Source of the DNA: Polyangiaceae bacterium
GTDB taxonomy: Bacteria; Myxococcota_A; Polyangia; Polyangiales; Polyangiaceae
Assembly (NCBI GenBank): GCA_013214025.1
Contig: JABSRN010000060.1
Span: 31,061 to 95,060, forward strand
Reading direction: 5' to 3'
Length of the DNA: 64,000 nucleotides
Shown: one piece after another, positions 17,465 to 26,430 of the stretch
Layout of the letters: each line of letters opens with the position of its first letter
Position numbering within the stretch: position 1 is the stretch's first letter
Position numbers and translations under genes: made by a program
The notes under the pieces: generated by a model
Told to the model about the DNA's origin: nothing
Seen by the model: only the letters and a program-made list of their open reading frames with translations
Database searches by the model: none

Positions 17465-19119
17465 ATCGGAATATCCCAGCGCTCAAAACCCAACACCGCG
17501 ACGCAGAGCAGCGCGTTCGTGACAGCATGTGCCGCGACCGCGTCGCTCAGACGGCCTCGGTGAAGCAAGACCACGCCGTAACCGATCCCCGCCACAGTTC
17601 CTGCTAGCCAAGCCTGGTGGACCACGCCAAAAACTATCGCCGTCGTGACGAAGGACAGCCAGCCAAAGCGCCGGTAACCAACGCTCGAGAAGTCGACATC
17701 CATCAAGCGACGCCCGAGGTATCCGCGAAACGCGAGTTCCTCAATGAGCGGTACCGTGAGAACCGCGCCCACCACTCGCGCGAGAATCCAACCGGCTCGG
17801 CCAGGTCGACTCATAGCGCTCAACTGTTCTTCCAAGTAGCGCCCCCCCTCGGCATCCCGCGGCACCAGCCACAACCACAATGCAAATACCAGAGCGCCAA
17901 CGACTATTGACACGACGGACGGTGTCGACAGCTCCACGCGCAGATGCTTGCGGTAAACCCACAGCGCGGCGAGCGCCGCGCCCACACGCAGCGGATAGAG
18001 CGCATCGAAGCCTGTACTGAAAAGTCCCGTCACCTGCGCGGTCACTAGCACTGCAAACAGGGGCACCAAGTAAGGTGCGGTTGCGTTTTCCACATTTTTC
18101 GACGGCGTCGACCGCGCGAAAAACGAGGACTGTCGACTGAGCGCCACAACGCCGAGCGCAATCAGGCAAAACAACAACCATCCGGCCTTCGAGTGAAATC
18201 CGCCAAGCGCCATGTCCCGGGAAACATGCTCGCCCAAGTACATCAGCGCGATAATGCGCGCGCTATTGGATAGCCAGGTAGCGACAATCGCTACGGGCAA
18301 GAGCCACAGTACCGCCGGGAAGCGCAGATCGTCCCGATAGCGGTACAGGTAGCCACACAGAAATACCAGAACGAGACCCACCCCTTCGGCGCCGGAGCAC
18401 TCTGGACTGATTTCTACACGAAAACTTCCGAGAGTCAGCATTGCGGTGTCCGCATCGACCGCCACCTCTCGACTGAAAATCGACAGGACGCTGGAGCTCA
18501 GCCGGAGGGTCTCGCTCGCGAGCCAGGGCCAGAGACTCCGGGAGCCGAAGCCGGTGCCCCATGCGAGCAGTCCGAGAACACTCCCGCTCAGCAAGATGTT
18601 GCCGACCAGCCGCGCAGAGCACGCCCACAAGGTGCCCGTGACGAGGCGGAACCAGCTGAGCCCGCTGACACCCACGCAAAGAATCCACACCGTGACCAAA
18701 AGCGCCGGCGCTTGCTCGCCAAATCTGGGCTGAAAAATCTGCGCGCTGAAGTAGAACAGCGCGGCAAACGACACCGTGTGAAAAAGAGCCCAGTGCCAAC
18801 TTAGCGGACCGATTGGCGCCGCCCCAATCTCCCGAAACTCGCTCTGCGCTTTTTCCCCCGCAAGCAGCACGCCACCTGTCAGTACGGCCACGAACACGGG
18901 AACCAGGGCGCCCGTGCCGCGCAGCAGTGACCGCCAACCGAGATCTTTCGGGATCTGACCCCCATCAAAACTCAGCGCGAGTGCGATGTATTCAACGATT
19001 AAGAGCAAGACTAGCCAGAGCCAGCGCGACGACAGCTGGCGGGCGTCGCGCTCGACCTGACTCGGCGTCGTTCTCGCTGCCTGCCCGAAACTGCCCGCGG
19101 CGCCGGGCTCCCTAGGCAC
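17461..19119 (-). CDS. xrtE: Exosortase fused to CPBP intramembrane protease (exosortase E/VPEID-CTERM type)
   Basis: This 552-residue polytopic membrane protein joins two enzymes. Residues about 30-325 are an exosortase. The catalytic Cys241 is in PECSGAEG, Arg288 in WLSNSARI and His309 in GGFHSKAGW. Residues about 345-545 are a CPBP (Abi/CAAX-like) metalloprotease with EELAFRGYLG (Glu460, Glu461, Arg465), His501 in VVHQAWLAG and His531 in AHAVTNALL. This fusion is the hallmark of the exosortase E/VPEID-CTERM system (TIGR04162 family, from memory). It would cut C-terminal sorting signals of envelope proteins. The start overlaps the end of asnB by eight bases, implying coupled translation. 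The best candidate substrate in the window is the protein at 50667. Confidence 0.88.
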   Translation of the reverse strand: MPREPGAAGSFGQAARTTPSQVERDARQLSSRWLWLVLLLIVEYIALALSFDGGQIPKDLGWRSLLRGTGALVPVFVAVLTGGVLLAGEKAQSEFREIGAAPIGPLSWHWALFHTVSFAALFYFSAQIFQPRFGEQAPALLVTVWILCVGVSGLSWFRLVTGTLWACSARLVGNILLSGSVLGLLAWGTGFGSRSLWPWLASETLRLSSSVLSIFSREVAVDADTAMLTLGSFRVEISPECSGAEGVGLVLVFLCGYLYRYRDDLRFPAVLWLLPVAIVATWLSNSARIIALMYLGEHVSRDMALGGFHSKAGWLLFCLIALGVVALSRQSSFFARSTPSKNVENATAPYLVPLFAVLVTAQVTGLFSTGFDALYPLRVGAALAALWVYRKHLRVELSTPSVVSIVVGALVFALWLWLVPRDAEGGRYLEEQLSAMSRPGRAGWILARVVGAVLTVPLIEELAFRGYLGRRLMDVDFSSVGYRRFGWLSFVTTAIVFGVVHQAWLAGTVAGIGYGVVLLHRGRLSDAVAAHAVTNALLCVAVLGFERWDIPI

Positions 19120-21100
19120 AACGATCGATCAGCGTGGTGAGGGTGATCGTGTGCCGAGGGTCTGGCGCTCGGGCGATGAACTGGTTGTGCAGGATCTGCG
19201 TGGAAATCGCTCCCACCAGGCCCATATTGTCGACGTTGGAAAACTGGCCGTCCGCCGCGCGTTTCTTGCACTTGGTCCAAAGCACCTCGATTGCCCGAGG
19301 CTCGAATATGCCGGCGTCCTTCACCGCCGCCGGAGCGAGCAATTCGTCAATGAACCCCTGGCTCTTGCCGACGAATGCCAGCGCATCCGGGGCGCGATAG
19401 GGTTGTTTCTTCCGCTTCAGAATCGATGCCGGCACAAGCCCCTCGGACGCTCGCTTCAACACGTGTTTCTCGTCGAGCACGCGCAGCTTGTAATGAGCCG
19501 GCAAGGAATGGGCGAGCCGCAGCACATTCACGTCCAAGAACGGAAAGCGACCTTCGACGGAGTTGCCCATCAGCATGCGGTCTCCCTGGGAGCTCAGAAG
19601 GTAGCCCGCGAGCAATGTGCGCATCTCAAGGTATTGGTCCTGCGCAAGCACATCCCAGGAGCTGAACTTTTCGGGCAAGCGGTCCAGCAGCTCGGCCTCC
19701 GGATCGAAAGCCCTCAGCGACTGCTTGAGATCGCCGGTGAACATTCGCTGCAGAGCCTTTGCTCCGCTCCAGCGCATGCCGTGGGAAAACCCGGGCGAGA
19801 GGGATTTTTCGAGATCCCGCCCAAAGAAACGCCGCGACAGCGCGCGCTGTTTCACGGGGGAACGAGCCAAATAAGGATACAGGCGGTCGAGCAGCTGGGG
19901 GCGCAGTTCGCTGTTCGGCTGGCGCGCCCAAAACCGCCGCACCTTTGCTTCCCGAAACAGGTCGTAGCCGGCAAATACTTCGTCCGCGCCCTCCCCCGTC
20001 AGGACAACCTTGATGCCCTTCTCGCGCACGAGCCGCGACAGCAAGAAGAGCGGCGCCGGCGCTGTTCGAAGAAGCGGGCGCTCGGCAAACCAGATCACAT
20101 CCGAAAAAACTTCGGCGATGTCGTCCCGGGAGACAACTATCTCGCTGTGCTCGGTACCTAGGCGCGAGACCATTTCGCGCTGAAAGCCGGTTTCGTCGTA
20201 TTCCGCGTCTTCGAAGCGCAACGAAAACGTTTGAAAGCTTGCCCCCTTCGCTTCGAGACCGAACGATGCCGCGAGCGAGCTATCGAGCCCACCGGATAGA
20301 TAGCTTCCGACCGGCACATCGGCGCGCAACATACGAAGTCGCGTCGCCTCTTTCAGCGTCTCGCGAACCGCATCGGCCGCATCCTCCACGCTGCCGGAAA
20401 ATCCCATCGATGGGTCAATCGGAAACTCGTGCTCGAAAAAGGCGCGATCCGACACCTCGCCCCCCTCATAGATTCTGAGATGTCCCGGTTCGAGCTCACG
20501 GATCCCGCTGAACACTGACGTCGGGGGAACGATGCTCCAAAAACAGAAGGTCTGGGATATCCCCGCTGGATCGAGGGAACGGGGGAGCTCCAGGTTGGCC
20601 GAGAAGATCGCTTTTACCTCACTCGCAAAATAAACGCGCCCGTCGTGTTCGGCGAGGTAAAGCGGGCGAATCCCAGCCCAATCCCGTGCTAGCAGCAACT
20701 TTTTCTTGGCGGTATCCCAAAGCGCGATGGCAAATTGGCCGTTGAAGCGCGCAAAAGCGTCTTCCCCCCATTGCTCGTAGGCGGCGACGATGACCTCCGT
20801 GTCGCTCTCCGTACGAAAGCGAGCGCCGAGCGACGAAAGCTGCGCGCGCAACTCGATGTAATTGAAAATTTCGCCATTGAAGGCGATATATGTGGTTTCC
20901 CGGACTGTAGTGAGTGGCTGCTGGCCACTTGCAACATCAATGATCGACAGCCGAGCGTGCGCCAAACCCAGGGCTTCATCACGATATACGCCAAACTCAT
21001 CCGGTCCCCGGTGATGCAGGGATGCGGCCATGCGGGTGAGCGTCTCTACATCCGGGCGAGGTCGCTCTTTACGGTTAAAGATTCCGGCAATTCCGCACAC
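19112..21100 (-). CDS. asnB: AsnB-type glutamine-dependent amidotransferase (asparagine synthase family)
   Basis: The start is placed at GTG 21100 because it puts Cys at position 2 (V/M-CGIAGIFNR), the required N-terminal nucleophile of class II glutaminases. This gives 662 residues. The glutaminase domain shows HHRGPDEFG, AHARLSIID and AFNGEIFNY. The synthetase domain shows the P-loop YLSGGLDSSLAA (about residue 260) and VLTGEGADEVFAGY. Enzymes of this family in exosortase/EPS loci probably amidate uronic acids of the polymer rather than make asparagine (family context; inference here). The gene is immediately upstream of, and overlaps, the exosortase gene. Confidence 0.93.
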   Translation of the reverse strand: MCGIAGIFNRKERPRPDVETLTRMAASLHHRGPDEFGVYRDEALGLAHARLSIIDVASGQQPLTTVRETTYIAFNGEIFNYIELRAQLSSLGARFRTESDTEVIVAAYEQWGEDAFARFNGQFAIALWDTAKKKLLLARDWAGIRPLYLAEHDGRVYFASEVKAIFSANLELPRSLDPAGISQTFCFWSIVPPTSVFSGIRELEPGHLRIYEGGEVSDRAFFEHEFPIDPSMGFSGSVEDAADAVRETLKEATRLRMLRADVPVGSYLSGGLDSSLAASFGLEAKGASFQTFSLRFEDAEYDETGFQREMVSRLGTEHSEIVVSRDDIAEVFSDVIWFAERPLLRTAPAPLFLLSRLVREKGIKVVLTGEGADEVFAGYDLFREAKVRRFWARQPNSELRPQLLDRLYPYLARSPVKQRALSRRFFGRDLEKSLSPGFSHGMRWSGAKALQRMFTGDLKQSLRAFDPEAELLDRLPEKFSSWDVLAQDQYLEMRTLLAGYLLSSQGDRMLMGNSVEGRFPFLDVNVLRLAHSLPAHYKLRVLDEKHVLKRASEGLVPASILKRKKQPYRAPDALAFVGKSQGFIDELLAPAAVKDAGIFEPRAIEVLWTKCKKRAADGQFSNVDNMGLVGAISTQILHNQFIARAPDPRHTITLTTLIDRCA

Positions 21101-21381
21101 GTTGGATCCACTTTTTCTGCGCCAGCCCGCGCGATGTAGCACCGCTCGCGCAGATTTCTAAAGTCTTTCTTGCGGGTCGCGCCGCGCTGCCTGAACGCAC
21201 ATCGCGACGCGAGGCGCAATATTGCACAACGATCCGGAATGCTTTGCTCACCCGGGGCCCGCGATACCCGCTCTCGTTTTCCCTTGTTGACCTCGCCCCA
21301 AATCCCGAGCAAGCCTCCCACAAGTTCAGGGTTGTGAGCTGGCGCAACACTCCCCGAGTCGAACCCCCAGTGCCTGCGATC

Positions 21382-22419
21382 ATGAGTCCAACGCCCTTTT
21401 TGACGATCGGAATTCCTTGTCTCAACGAGGAAGCATTCATCGAGCACTGCATCAGCTGCGTGATGAAACAGGACTATCCGATGGATCGCATGGAAGTGAT
21501 CGTTGCCGACGGAGGCAGCACCGACCGCACCCGGGAGATCCTGGATGAGCTGGGCCAGAAGTATCCAAACCTGCGCTGGATCGACAATCCGGCCCGGATC
21601 CAGGCTCCCGCCATGAATGAAATCATTCGGCAAAGCACGGGGGAATTCCTCATCCGCCTCGACGCGCACTGCCAATATCAGAGCGACTACGTCAAAACCT
21701 GTGTTCAGGTACTGGCGCGCACCGGCGCCGACAACGTCGGCGGCGCGCAACGAGCTCGCTCCCAGTCTCGTTTTCAGCGCGCGCTCTGCGCCGCCTTGAC
21801 CAGTCCGGTCGGCGTCGGCGGCGCGAACTATCGCGATGAACAAGCCGAGGGCTTCGTTGACACAGTATTTTGCGGCGCCTTCCGTCGTTCGGTTTTCGAA
21901 ACCGTCGGAATGTTCGACCCCAATGCTATCACCAACGAGGACGCCGAACTCAATCAGCGCATTATCGAAGCTGGTGGCAAGGTTTATCTGAGCCGTGATC
22001 TGGTCGCCGAGTATTTTCCTCGCGATTCCTTCCGAACGCTCGCGAAGCAGTACTTCAAGTACGGCCAGGGGCGAGCGCGCACGCTCCTCAAGCACGGACA
22101 TTTCTTGAAAGTACGACCTGCGCTGCCGTTCCTGATGGTAATCGGCGGCGCAACATTGTTGTTCACCAGCCCGCACAAGCTTTCGACATGGATGTTGTTC
22201 AGCGCTTATTCGGCACTAACCGGTACCGAGGCGATTCGCGTTGGGCGCCGGGAGAGGCTGAGTGCCATCCCGCTCGTTTGGGCGATTTTTCCGGTACTGC
22301 ACATCTCTCACGGTATCGGGTTCGCGCGCGGGCTGAGCAAGTACCTCAAGAAACCGGACTGGGCGGAAGCGGAAACAGTGCCCCCACTCGGCAGCGCCGC
22401 GTCCGTCACGAGTGCGTAG
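21382..22419 (+). CDS. Glycosyltransferase family 2 (ExoA-like)
   Basis: From ATG 21382 the protein has 345 residues. The GT-A fold is shown by TIGIPCLNEEAFIEHCI, IVADGGSTDRTREIL, and the DxD-like LDAHCQY at about residue 97. An ExoA-like C-terminal region follows (TNEDAELNQRIIEAGGKVYL, then YFKYGQGRARTLLKHG), and about two to three hydrophobic segments near the end anchor it to the inner membrane. ExoA-type enzymes add a sugar to the lipid-linked repeat unit in succinoglycan synthesis. It is divergent from asnB and starts a plus-strand run with the Gfo/Idh and SDR genes. No clear ribosome-binding site was seen before this ATG. Confidence 0.9.
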   Translation: MSPTPFLTIGIPCLNEEAFIEHCISCVMKQDYPMDRMEVIVADGGSTDRTREILDELGQKYPNLRWIDNPARIQAPAMNEIIRQSTGEFLIRLDAHCQYQSDYVKTCVQVLARTGADNVGGAQRARSQSRFQRALCAALTSPVGVGGANYRDEQAEGFVDTVFCGAFRRSVFETVGMFDPNAITNEDAELNQRIIEAGGKVYLSRDLVAEYFPRDSFRTLAKQYFKYGQGRARTLLKHGHFLKVRPALPFLMVIGGATLLFTSPHKLSTWMLFSAYSALTGTEAIRVGRRERLSAIPLVWAIFPVLHISHGIGFARGLSKYLKKPDWAEAETVPPLGSAASVTSA

Positions 22420-22443
22420 CGAACTCAGGCAAGGGAATTACTG

Positions 22444-23565
22444 ATGAGTCTCAGAATAGCGATCGTGGGTTGCGGCAAAATTGCCGATGGCCATATCGAA
22501 GAGATCCGCAAGATACCACACCTCGCCGAGGTAGTGGCGGTCTGCGATCTCGAACCACTGATGGCAGAGCAAATCGCCACGCGTTTCGCCATCCCCGCTC
22601 ACTATGCCGACTTTGACGAACTGCTGGAGAAAGAAAACCCTGACGTCGTGCACGTCACCACTCCGCCGGGCAGTCACCTCCATCTCGCCACTCGCGCGCT
22701 CGACGCGGGCTGCCACGTTTACGTAGAAAAGCCGCTAACCCTCAACTACCCGGACTCCTGCTCCCTCGTATCACAGGCTGTAGCCGCCAACCGCAAGCTA
22801 ACGGTCGGTCATACATACTTGTTTGATCCCCCCGCACTCGCTATGCGCGAGTTAATTGAAGACGGCGTACTGGGCGAGCCCGTGCACGTCGAAAGCTTCT
22901 ACGGCTACAACCTTGCCGGACAATTCGGCAGTGCGCTGATGAGCGATCCGAATCACTGGGTGCATCAACTGCCTGGCAAGCTCTTTCAGAACAACATCGA
23001 TCACCTGCTAAACAAACTCGTCGAGTTCCTACCGGACGAAAAACCAAAGATGAGCGCCTTCGGAAGCATCCGGCGGAACAAACGCTACGGTGATATCCGG
23101 GATGACATGCTGGACGAGCTGCGGGTCACCATTCACGGCGAGAAGGTGAGCGCCTACGCAACTTTTTCGTCACACATCGTTCCCGCCGGCCACTCCTGCA
23201 CCGTGTACGGAACCAAACAGACAATCCATACAGACTACCTGGCACGCACAGTTACGCTCGCCGAGACGACAAGTTTACCGAGCGCCGTCGGGCGTCTCGT
23301 TCCCGCATTCGGACAGGCCGCACAATTTGCCAAACAGGGCGCCAAGAACTTGCGCCGCTTCGCCAAGTCAGACTTTCACTTTTTTGCGGGCCTCAATCAC
23401 CTGCTTCGACTGTTCTACGAGAGCATCGCCAACGGAACCGAAGAGCCGATCCCTCATCGAGACATCCTGCGCATCGCTTGGATGCTCGACGAAGTGTTCG
23501 CCCAGGCACCTCAGGGGACCCAAACCCGAGAGTTGCCGAGCGGTCCGATTGAGGCGAGAGCATGA
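22444..23565 (+). CDS. Gfo/Idh/MocA family oxidoreductase
   Basis: This 373-residue protein begins with the dinucleotide-binding motif IAIVGCGKIADGH and contains the family signature YVEKPLTLN (Lys about residue 96) and VGHTYLFDP. Such enzymes oxidise or reduce sugar hydroxyls on nucleotide- or lipid-linked sugars using NAD(P). AGGGA precedes the start. The stop overlaps the start of the SDR gene at 23562 (ATGA). The pair has the same domain order as the single fused protein at 48446, so both domains very likely act in one pathway step or as a complex. Substrate unknown. Confidence 0.92.
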   Translation: MSLRIAIVGCGKIADGHIEEIRKIPHLAEVVAVCDLEPLMAEQIATRFAIPAHYADFDELLEKENPDVVHVTTPPGSHLHLATRALDAGCHVYVEKPLTLNYPDSCSLVSQAVAANRKLTVGHTYLFDPPALAMRELIEDGVLGEPVHVESFYGYNLAGQFGSALMSDPNHWVHQLPGKLFQNNIDHLLNKLVEFLPDEKPKMSAFGSIRRNKRYGDIRDDMLDELRVTIHGEKVSAYATFSSHIVPAGHSCTVYGTKQTIHTDYLARTVTLAETTSLPSAVGRLVPAFGQAAQFAKQGAKNLRRFAKSDFHFFAGLNHLLRLFYESIANGTEEPIPHRDILRIAWMLDEVFAQAPQGTQTRELPSGPIEARA

Positions 23566-24575
23566 GCACCCTGGTCACCGGCTCCAATGGCTTTCTCGGG
23601 CGAGCCCTGGTGAAGAGACTGCTTGGCGCCGGCCAGCAGGACGTGGTCTGCCTTGTGCGCGCCGGCAGCAACCGCAAACGACTCGATGCCGTGCTAGCTC
23701 AATACCCATCGCTAAACCCGCGCGTTCTTGTCGGTAGTTTGGCCCGGGTCGACGATGCAAGAACCGCCATCGATGGCGCGAGCGCGATCTATCACCTCGC
23801 CGCATCTCTCAGCGGAGCGGCCGCCGACATGTACTTGAACACGGTCGTCACCTCGCGAAATCTTCTCGAAGCGGTCACCGAGCAGCAGACCCCGCCTAAG
23901 GTCGTGCTGATCAGCTCCTTCAGCGTCTACGGAGTGGCCAACTTGCCTCGGGGCACCGTCGTCGATGAGCACACACCGCTCGAAGCGTCTCCCAAGCTTC
24001 GAGATCTGTACTCGCAAACCAAGCTGCGCCAGGAAAAATTGTTTTGGGAGTACAAGGAAAGGTCCGACTACCCGCTGGTGGTACTGCGCCCGGGTGTAAT
24101 TTACGGCTCCCAAGGTTCGCGCCTCTCCGCCCGAGTCGGGGTGCAACTGCCCGGGCTATTTGTTCTACTTGGCGGGAACAATCTGCTGCCGCTCACCTAC
24201 GTCGACAACTGTGCAGATGCTATCGCGGTTGCCGGCTCAAGCGAAGCAGCGCTCGGGCAAGTTTACAACGTGGTCGACGATCACATGCCGACCTGTCGCG
24301 AGTATTTCAAACGCTACGAAAAGGAAGTCGAGAAGCGCCCTAGCATCCGGGTTCCGTACTTCGCGCTGCGGCTCGGCTCATCAATGGTGCAAAAGTACCA
24401 CAATTACTCGAAGGGCCAGCTTCCCAACATATTCACTCCTTACAAGAGCGCAACCATGTGGGGCGGGAACCGTTTCGACAACGGTCGACTCAAGGCCATC
24501 GGTTGGAGACAGCTGATTTCCACCGATTCAGGCATCGGCATTACCTTTCGCGCGTTCCGACAGGCGCAGAACTGA
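23562..24575 (+). CDS. NAD-dependent epimerase/dehydratase (extended SDR)
   Basis: This 337-residue protein opens with LVTGSNGFLGRALVKRLL. The catalytic tyrosine and lysine are in YSQTKLRQEK (about residue 150), and VLRPGVIYG and LTYVDNCADAI mark the substrate domain. ATGA overlap with the preceding Gfo/Idh gene indicates coupled translation. The C-terminal half of the fused protein at 48446 is a homologue of this one (PLVYIDDVVDAI, TVILRPGQIFG). The likely role is epimerisation or reduction of a sugar in the EPS pathway, together with its upstream partner. Confidence 0.92.
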   Translation: MSTLVTGSNGFLGRALVKRLLGAGQQDVVCLVRAGSNRKRLDAVLAQYPSLNPRVLVGSLARVDDARTAIDGASAIYHLAASLSGAAADMYLNTVVTSRNLLEAVTEQQTPPKVVLISSFSVYGVANLPRGTVVDEHTPLEASPKLRDLYSQTKLRQEKLFWEYKERSDYPLVVLRPGVIYGSQGSRLSARVGVQLPGLFVLLGGNNLLPLTYVDNCADAIAVAGSSEAALGQVYNVVDDHMPTCREYFKRYEKEVEKRPSIRVPYFALRLGSSMVQKYHNYSKGQLPNIFTPYKSATMWGGNRFDNGRLKAIGWRQLISTDSGIGITFRAFRQAQN

Positions 24576-24593
24576 CGCCCGGCGCGTCCAGAC

Positions 24594-25256
24594 TTAGAGG
24601 TGATCAATCGTGAGTGCTTTTGCTTCGAGTCCCGAACTTTGCAGCTGCTCCAACACGGCTCCGATCGCACGAGGAGCGACAGCGTGATTGTCGTGCATCA
24701 ACGCAATGTCCCCCGGACGAAGCGGGTTCCGCTCCAGCCATGCGATGATCTCCCACTCGTGGTCACAACTGTAGTCCTTGGTATCGACGTTCCACAGCAC
24801 CGTGCTCTGCCGCGAACGCATCAGGCGCCCAAGTTTTCCAGCTGTCAATTTTCCGTGGGGCGGGCGGAAGAAGCGAAGAACACCGAGCCCGTGCTCTTTT
24901 GCCAGAGCCAGAGTTTTTTCGATCTCTTCGGCGAGCTGGGCCGCCGTCGTGTGGCTCGGGTCCGTATGGTGGTAAGAATGGTGCCCAAGTGTATGACCCT
25001 CCGCAACAATGCGCCGAGCGATCTCCGGATGCTCCGCGATGCGACCGCCCACGGCAAAAAACGTCGCCTTAGCACCGTAGCGGGCGAGTTCATCAAGCAG
25101 CTTCGGCGTGTGCTCGGGATGCGGCCCGTCATCAAAGGTAAGGAAGACTGCACGGTCAGCATTTTCGACTCGTTCGGTCAGTGCCCAACTGGGCAAGAGT
25201 CCGAACAGTGCTCGACGCACCGCTTGACGCAGCCGGTTCTTTTGCGCAATTTCCAT
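24594..25256 (-). CDS. Polysaccharide deacetylase (NodB homology, CE4)
   Basis: The 220-residue protein has the CE4 motifs in order: TFDDGPHPEHT (metal-binding and catalytic Asp pair, about residue 40), GHHSYHHTDPSH (two metal-binding His), FRPPHG, and DIALMHDNH near the end. No signal peptide is evident, although the N-terminus has a hydrophobic stretch (ALFGLLPSWAL). It would remove N-acetyl (or O-acetyl) groups from hexosamines of the EPS or of its lipid-linked precursor. It is convergent with the SDR gene (18-base gap) and divergent from the kinase-like gene at 25408. Confidence 0.92.
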   Translation of the reverse strand: MEIAQKNRLRQAVRRALFGLLPSWALTERVENADRAVFLTFDDGPHPEHTPKLLDELARYGAKATFFAVGGRIAEHPEIARRIVAEGHTLGHHSYHHTDPSHTTAAQLAEEIEKTLALAKEHGLGVLRFFRPPHGKLTAGKLGRLMRSRQSTVLWNVDTKDYSCDHEWEIIAWLERNPLRPGDIALMHDNHAVAPRAIGAVLEQLQSSGLEAKALTIDHL

Positions 25257-25407
25257 CGTTCAGTCCGTCTTCGAAGCAGTGCCCTAGCACGATATCGACC
25301 GGGAAATCCGCGTGACCGGACTCGACGGCAGCCCCCTCATCGGGTGGTCGGAACGCACCCTATGCCCGCCACCACGTTTCAGTTAGCAAGCTCGCCGGAA
25401 CCAAAAA

Positions 25408-26430
25408 ATGGACAGTAATTTCCAATGCTTCTGGCCGGCGATCTGCGGCGGGCCCGGCGCCTATTTCGCAGGCGATACACGCCTATTGGCGGCAGAGTTG
25501 TGGCACGACCGACCAAAAACATCTGTGTACCGTTTCCGCGTCGCGAACAAAAGAGTCGCCTACTATTTCAAGATCTACAAACGCGAGGCGGAATACGCGA
25601 TCGCGAAAGTTGAGCACGATACCTTGACCGCGCTCGGGAAATTGTTCGACGACGCACCGGGGCTCGGAGTGGTACATCCAGTTGCTTACGTTCGAGAACT
25701 GCACGGATTCGTCAGCGAAGAATTCGTTGGCACGGACTTGTCGAGCTTCTTCCGAGCGGCAGTTCGCCGCGGCGCGAGCGCTGGCAAGATGCGAGACGGG
25801 GTTCGCGTGGCTCACCGACTCGCCGTCTGGCTCCAGATTTTTCAGCGCGGAGAACCGCCGTCGGCCGGGGAGCCCTACGACCTGAGTCGAATGCACTCGA
25901 CCGCCAGGCGCGACCTACAAACAGCACTCGCCTCGAAAATGGTCACCGCCCGGACCGCAGAGCGCGTCCGCGAGGCGCTGGACGATTCCCGTGCAAAGCT
26001 CGAAGGCCGCGCAACAACACTGGTCCCCGCTAATGTGGACGCCAAACTATGGAACTTCCTGCTCGGTCCGAGTGGAGAAATTCGAGCGTTAGATTTTGTT
26101 GGTATTGGTACGGGACTCCCGACATTAGACGTGGCGAGGCTCTGGGTCGGACTCAACTGGCTCAAGGTATTCCCGCACCACTCGCGCCGACGCGTTTCGC
26201 GACTGCAGCAAGAGTTTCTCCGAGCACTGTCGCCGATCCCCGACCCCACCGAACTTCACTTTCATCAACTCTGTGTCATGACGGAAATCGCGGCCTTCTA
26301 TGCCGGGATCCGCTCGGATCGTTATCGCCGAAAATTTCGGAACATTGCGCTATTCCCGCTGATCCAGCGCTATTTCGATCGCTCTCTTCGGGCTCTCACA
26401 GAGTCACATGGCGGCGGTGGCCAGTCATGA
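25408..26430 (+). CDS. Lipopolysaccharide/APH-fold kinase-like protein, divergent
   Basis: This 340-residue protein has a kinase-like layout. The N-lobe has VYRFRVANKRVAYYFKIYKRE with a plausible ATP-binding lysine. The catalytic region is VPANVDAKLWNFLLGPSGEIRALDFVG; Asp and Asn of the D-x-x-x-x-N pattern and a downstream Asp of the metal site are kept, but the usual HGD histidine is missing. It resembles sugar or LPS core kinases. The stop overlaps the start of a second kinase-fold gene by ATGA, so the two probably act together. A possible role is phosphorylation of a polymer or lipid-linked sugar. Specific function not recognised. Confidence 0.65.
   Translation: MDSNFQCFWPAICGGPGAYFAGDTRLLAAELWHDRPKTSVYRFRVANKRVAYYFKIYKREAEYAIAKVEHDTLTALGKLFDDAPGLGVVHPVAYVRELHGFVSEEFVGTDLSSFFRAAVRRGASAGKMRDGVRVAHRLAVWLQIFQRGEPPSAGEPYDLSRMHSTARRDLQTALASKMVTARTAERVREALDDSRAKLEGRATTLVPANVDAKLWNFLLGPSGEIRALDFVGIGTGLPTLDVARLWVGLNWLKVFPHHSRRRVSRLQQEFLRALSPIPDPTELHFHQLCVMTEIAAFYAGIRSDRYRRKFRNIALFPLIQRYFDRSLRALTESHGGGGQS

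Noticed and set aside
19151..20161. Long plus-strand frame of 336 codons antisense to asnB
   Set aside because: It lies wholly inside a strongly supported gene and shows no family motifs; a by-product of GC-rich codon use.
21046..22176. 376-codon minus-strand frame antisense to the GT2 gene
   Set aside because: Overlaps the N-terminal parts of two solid genes and has no recognisable domain.
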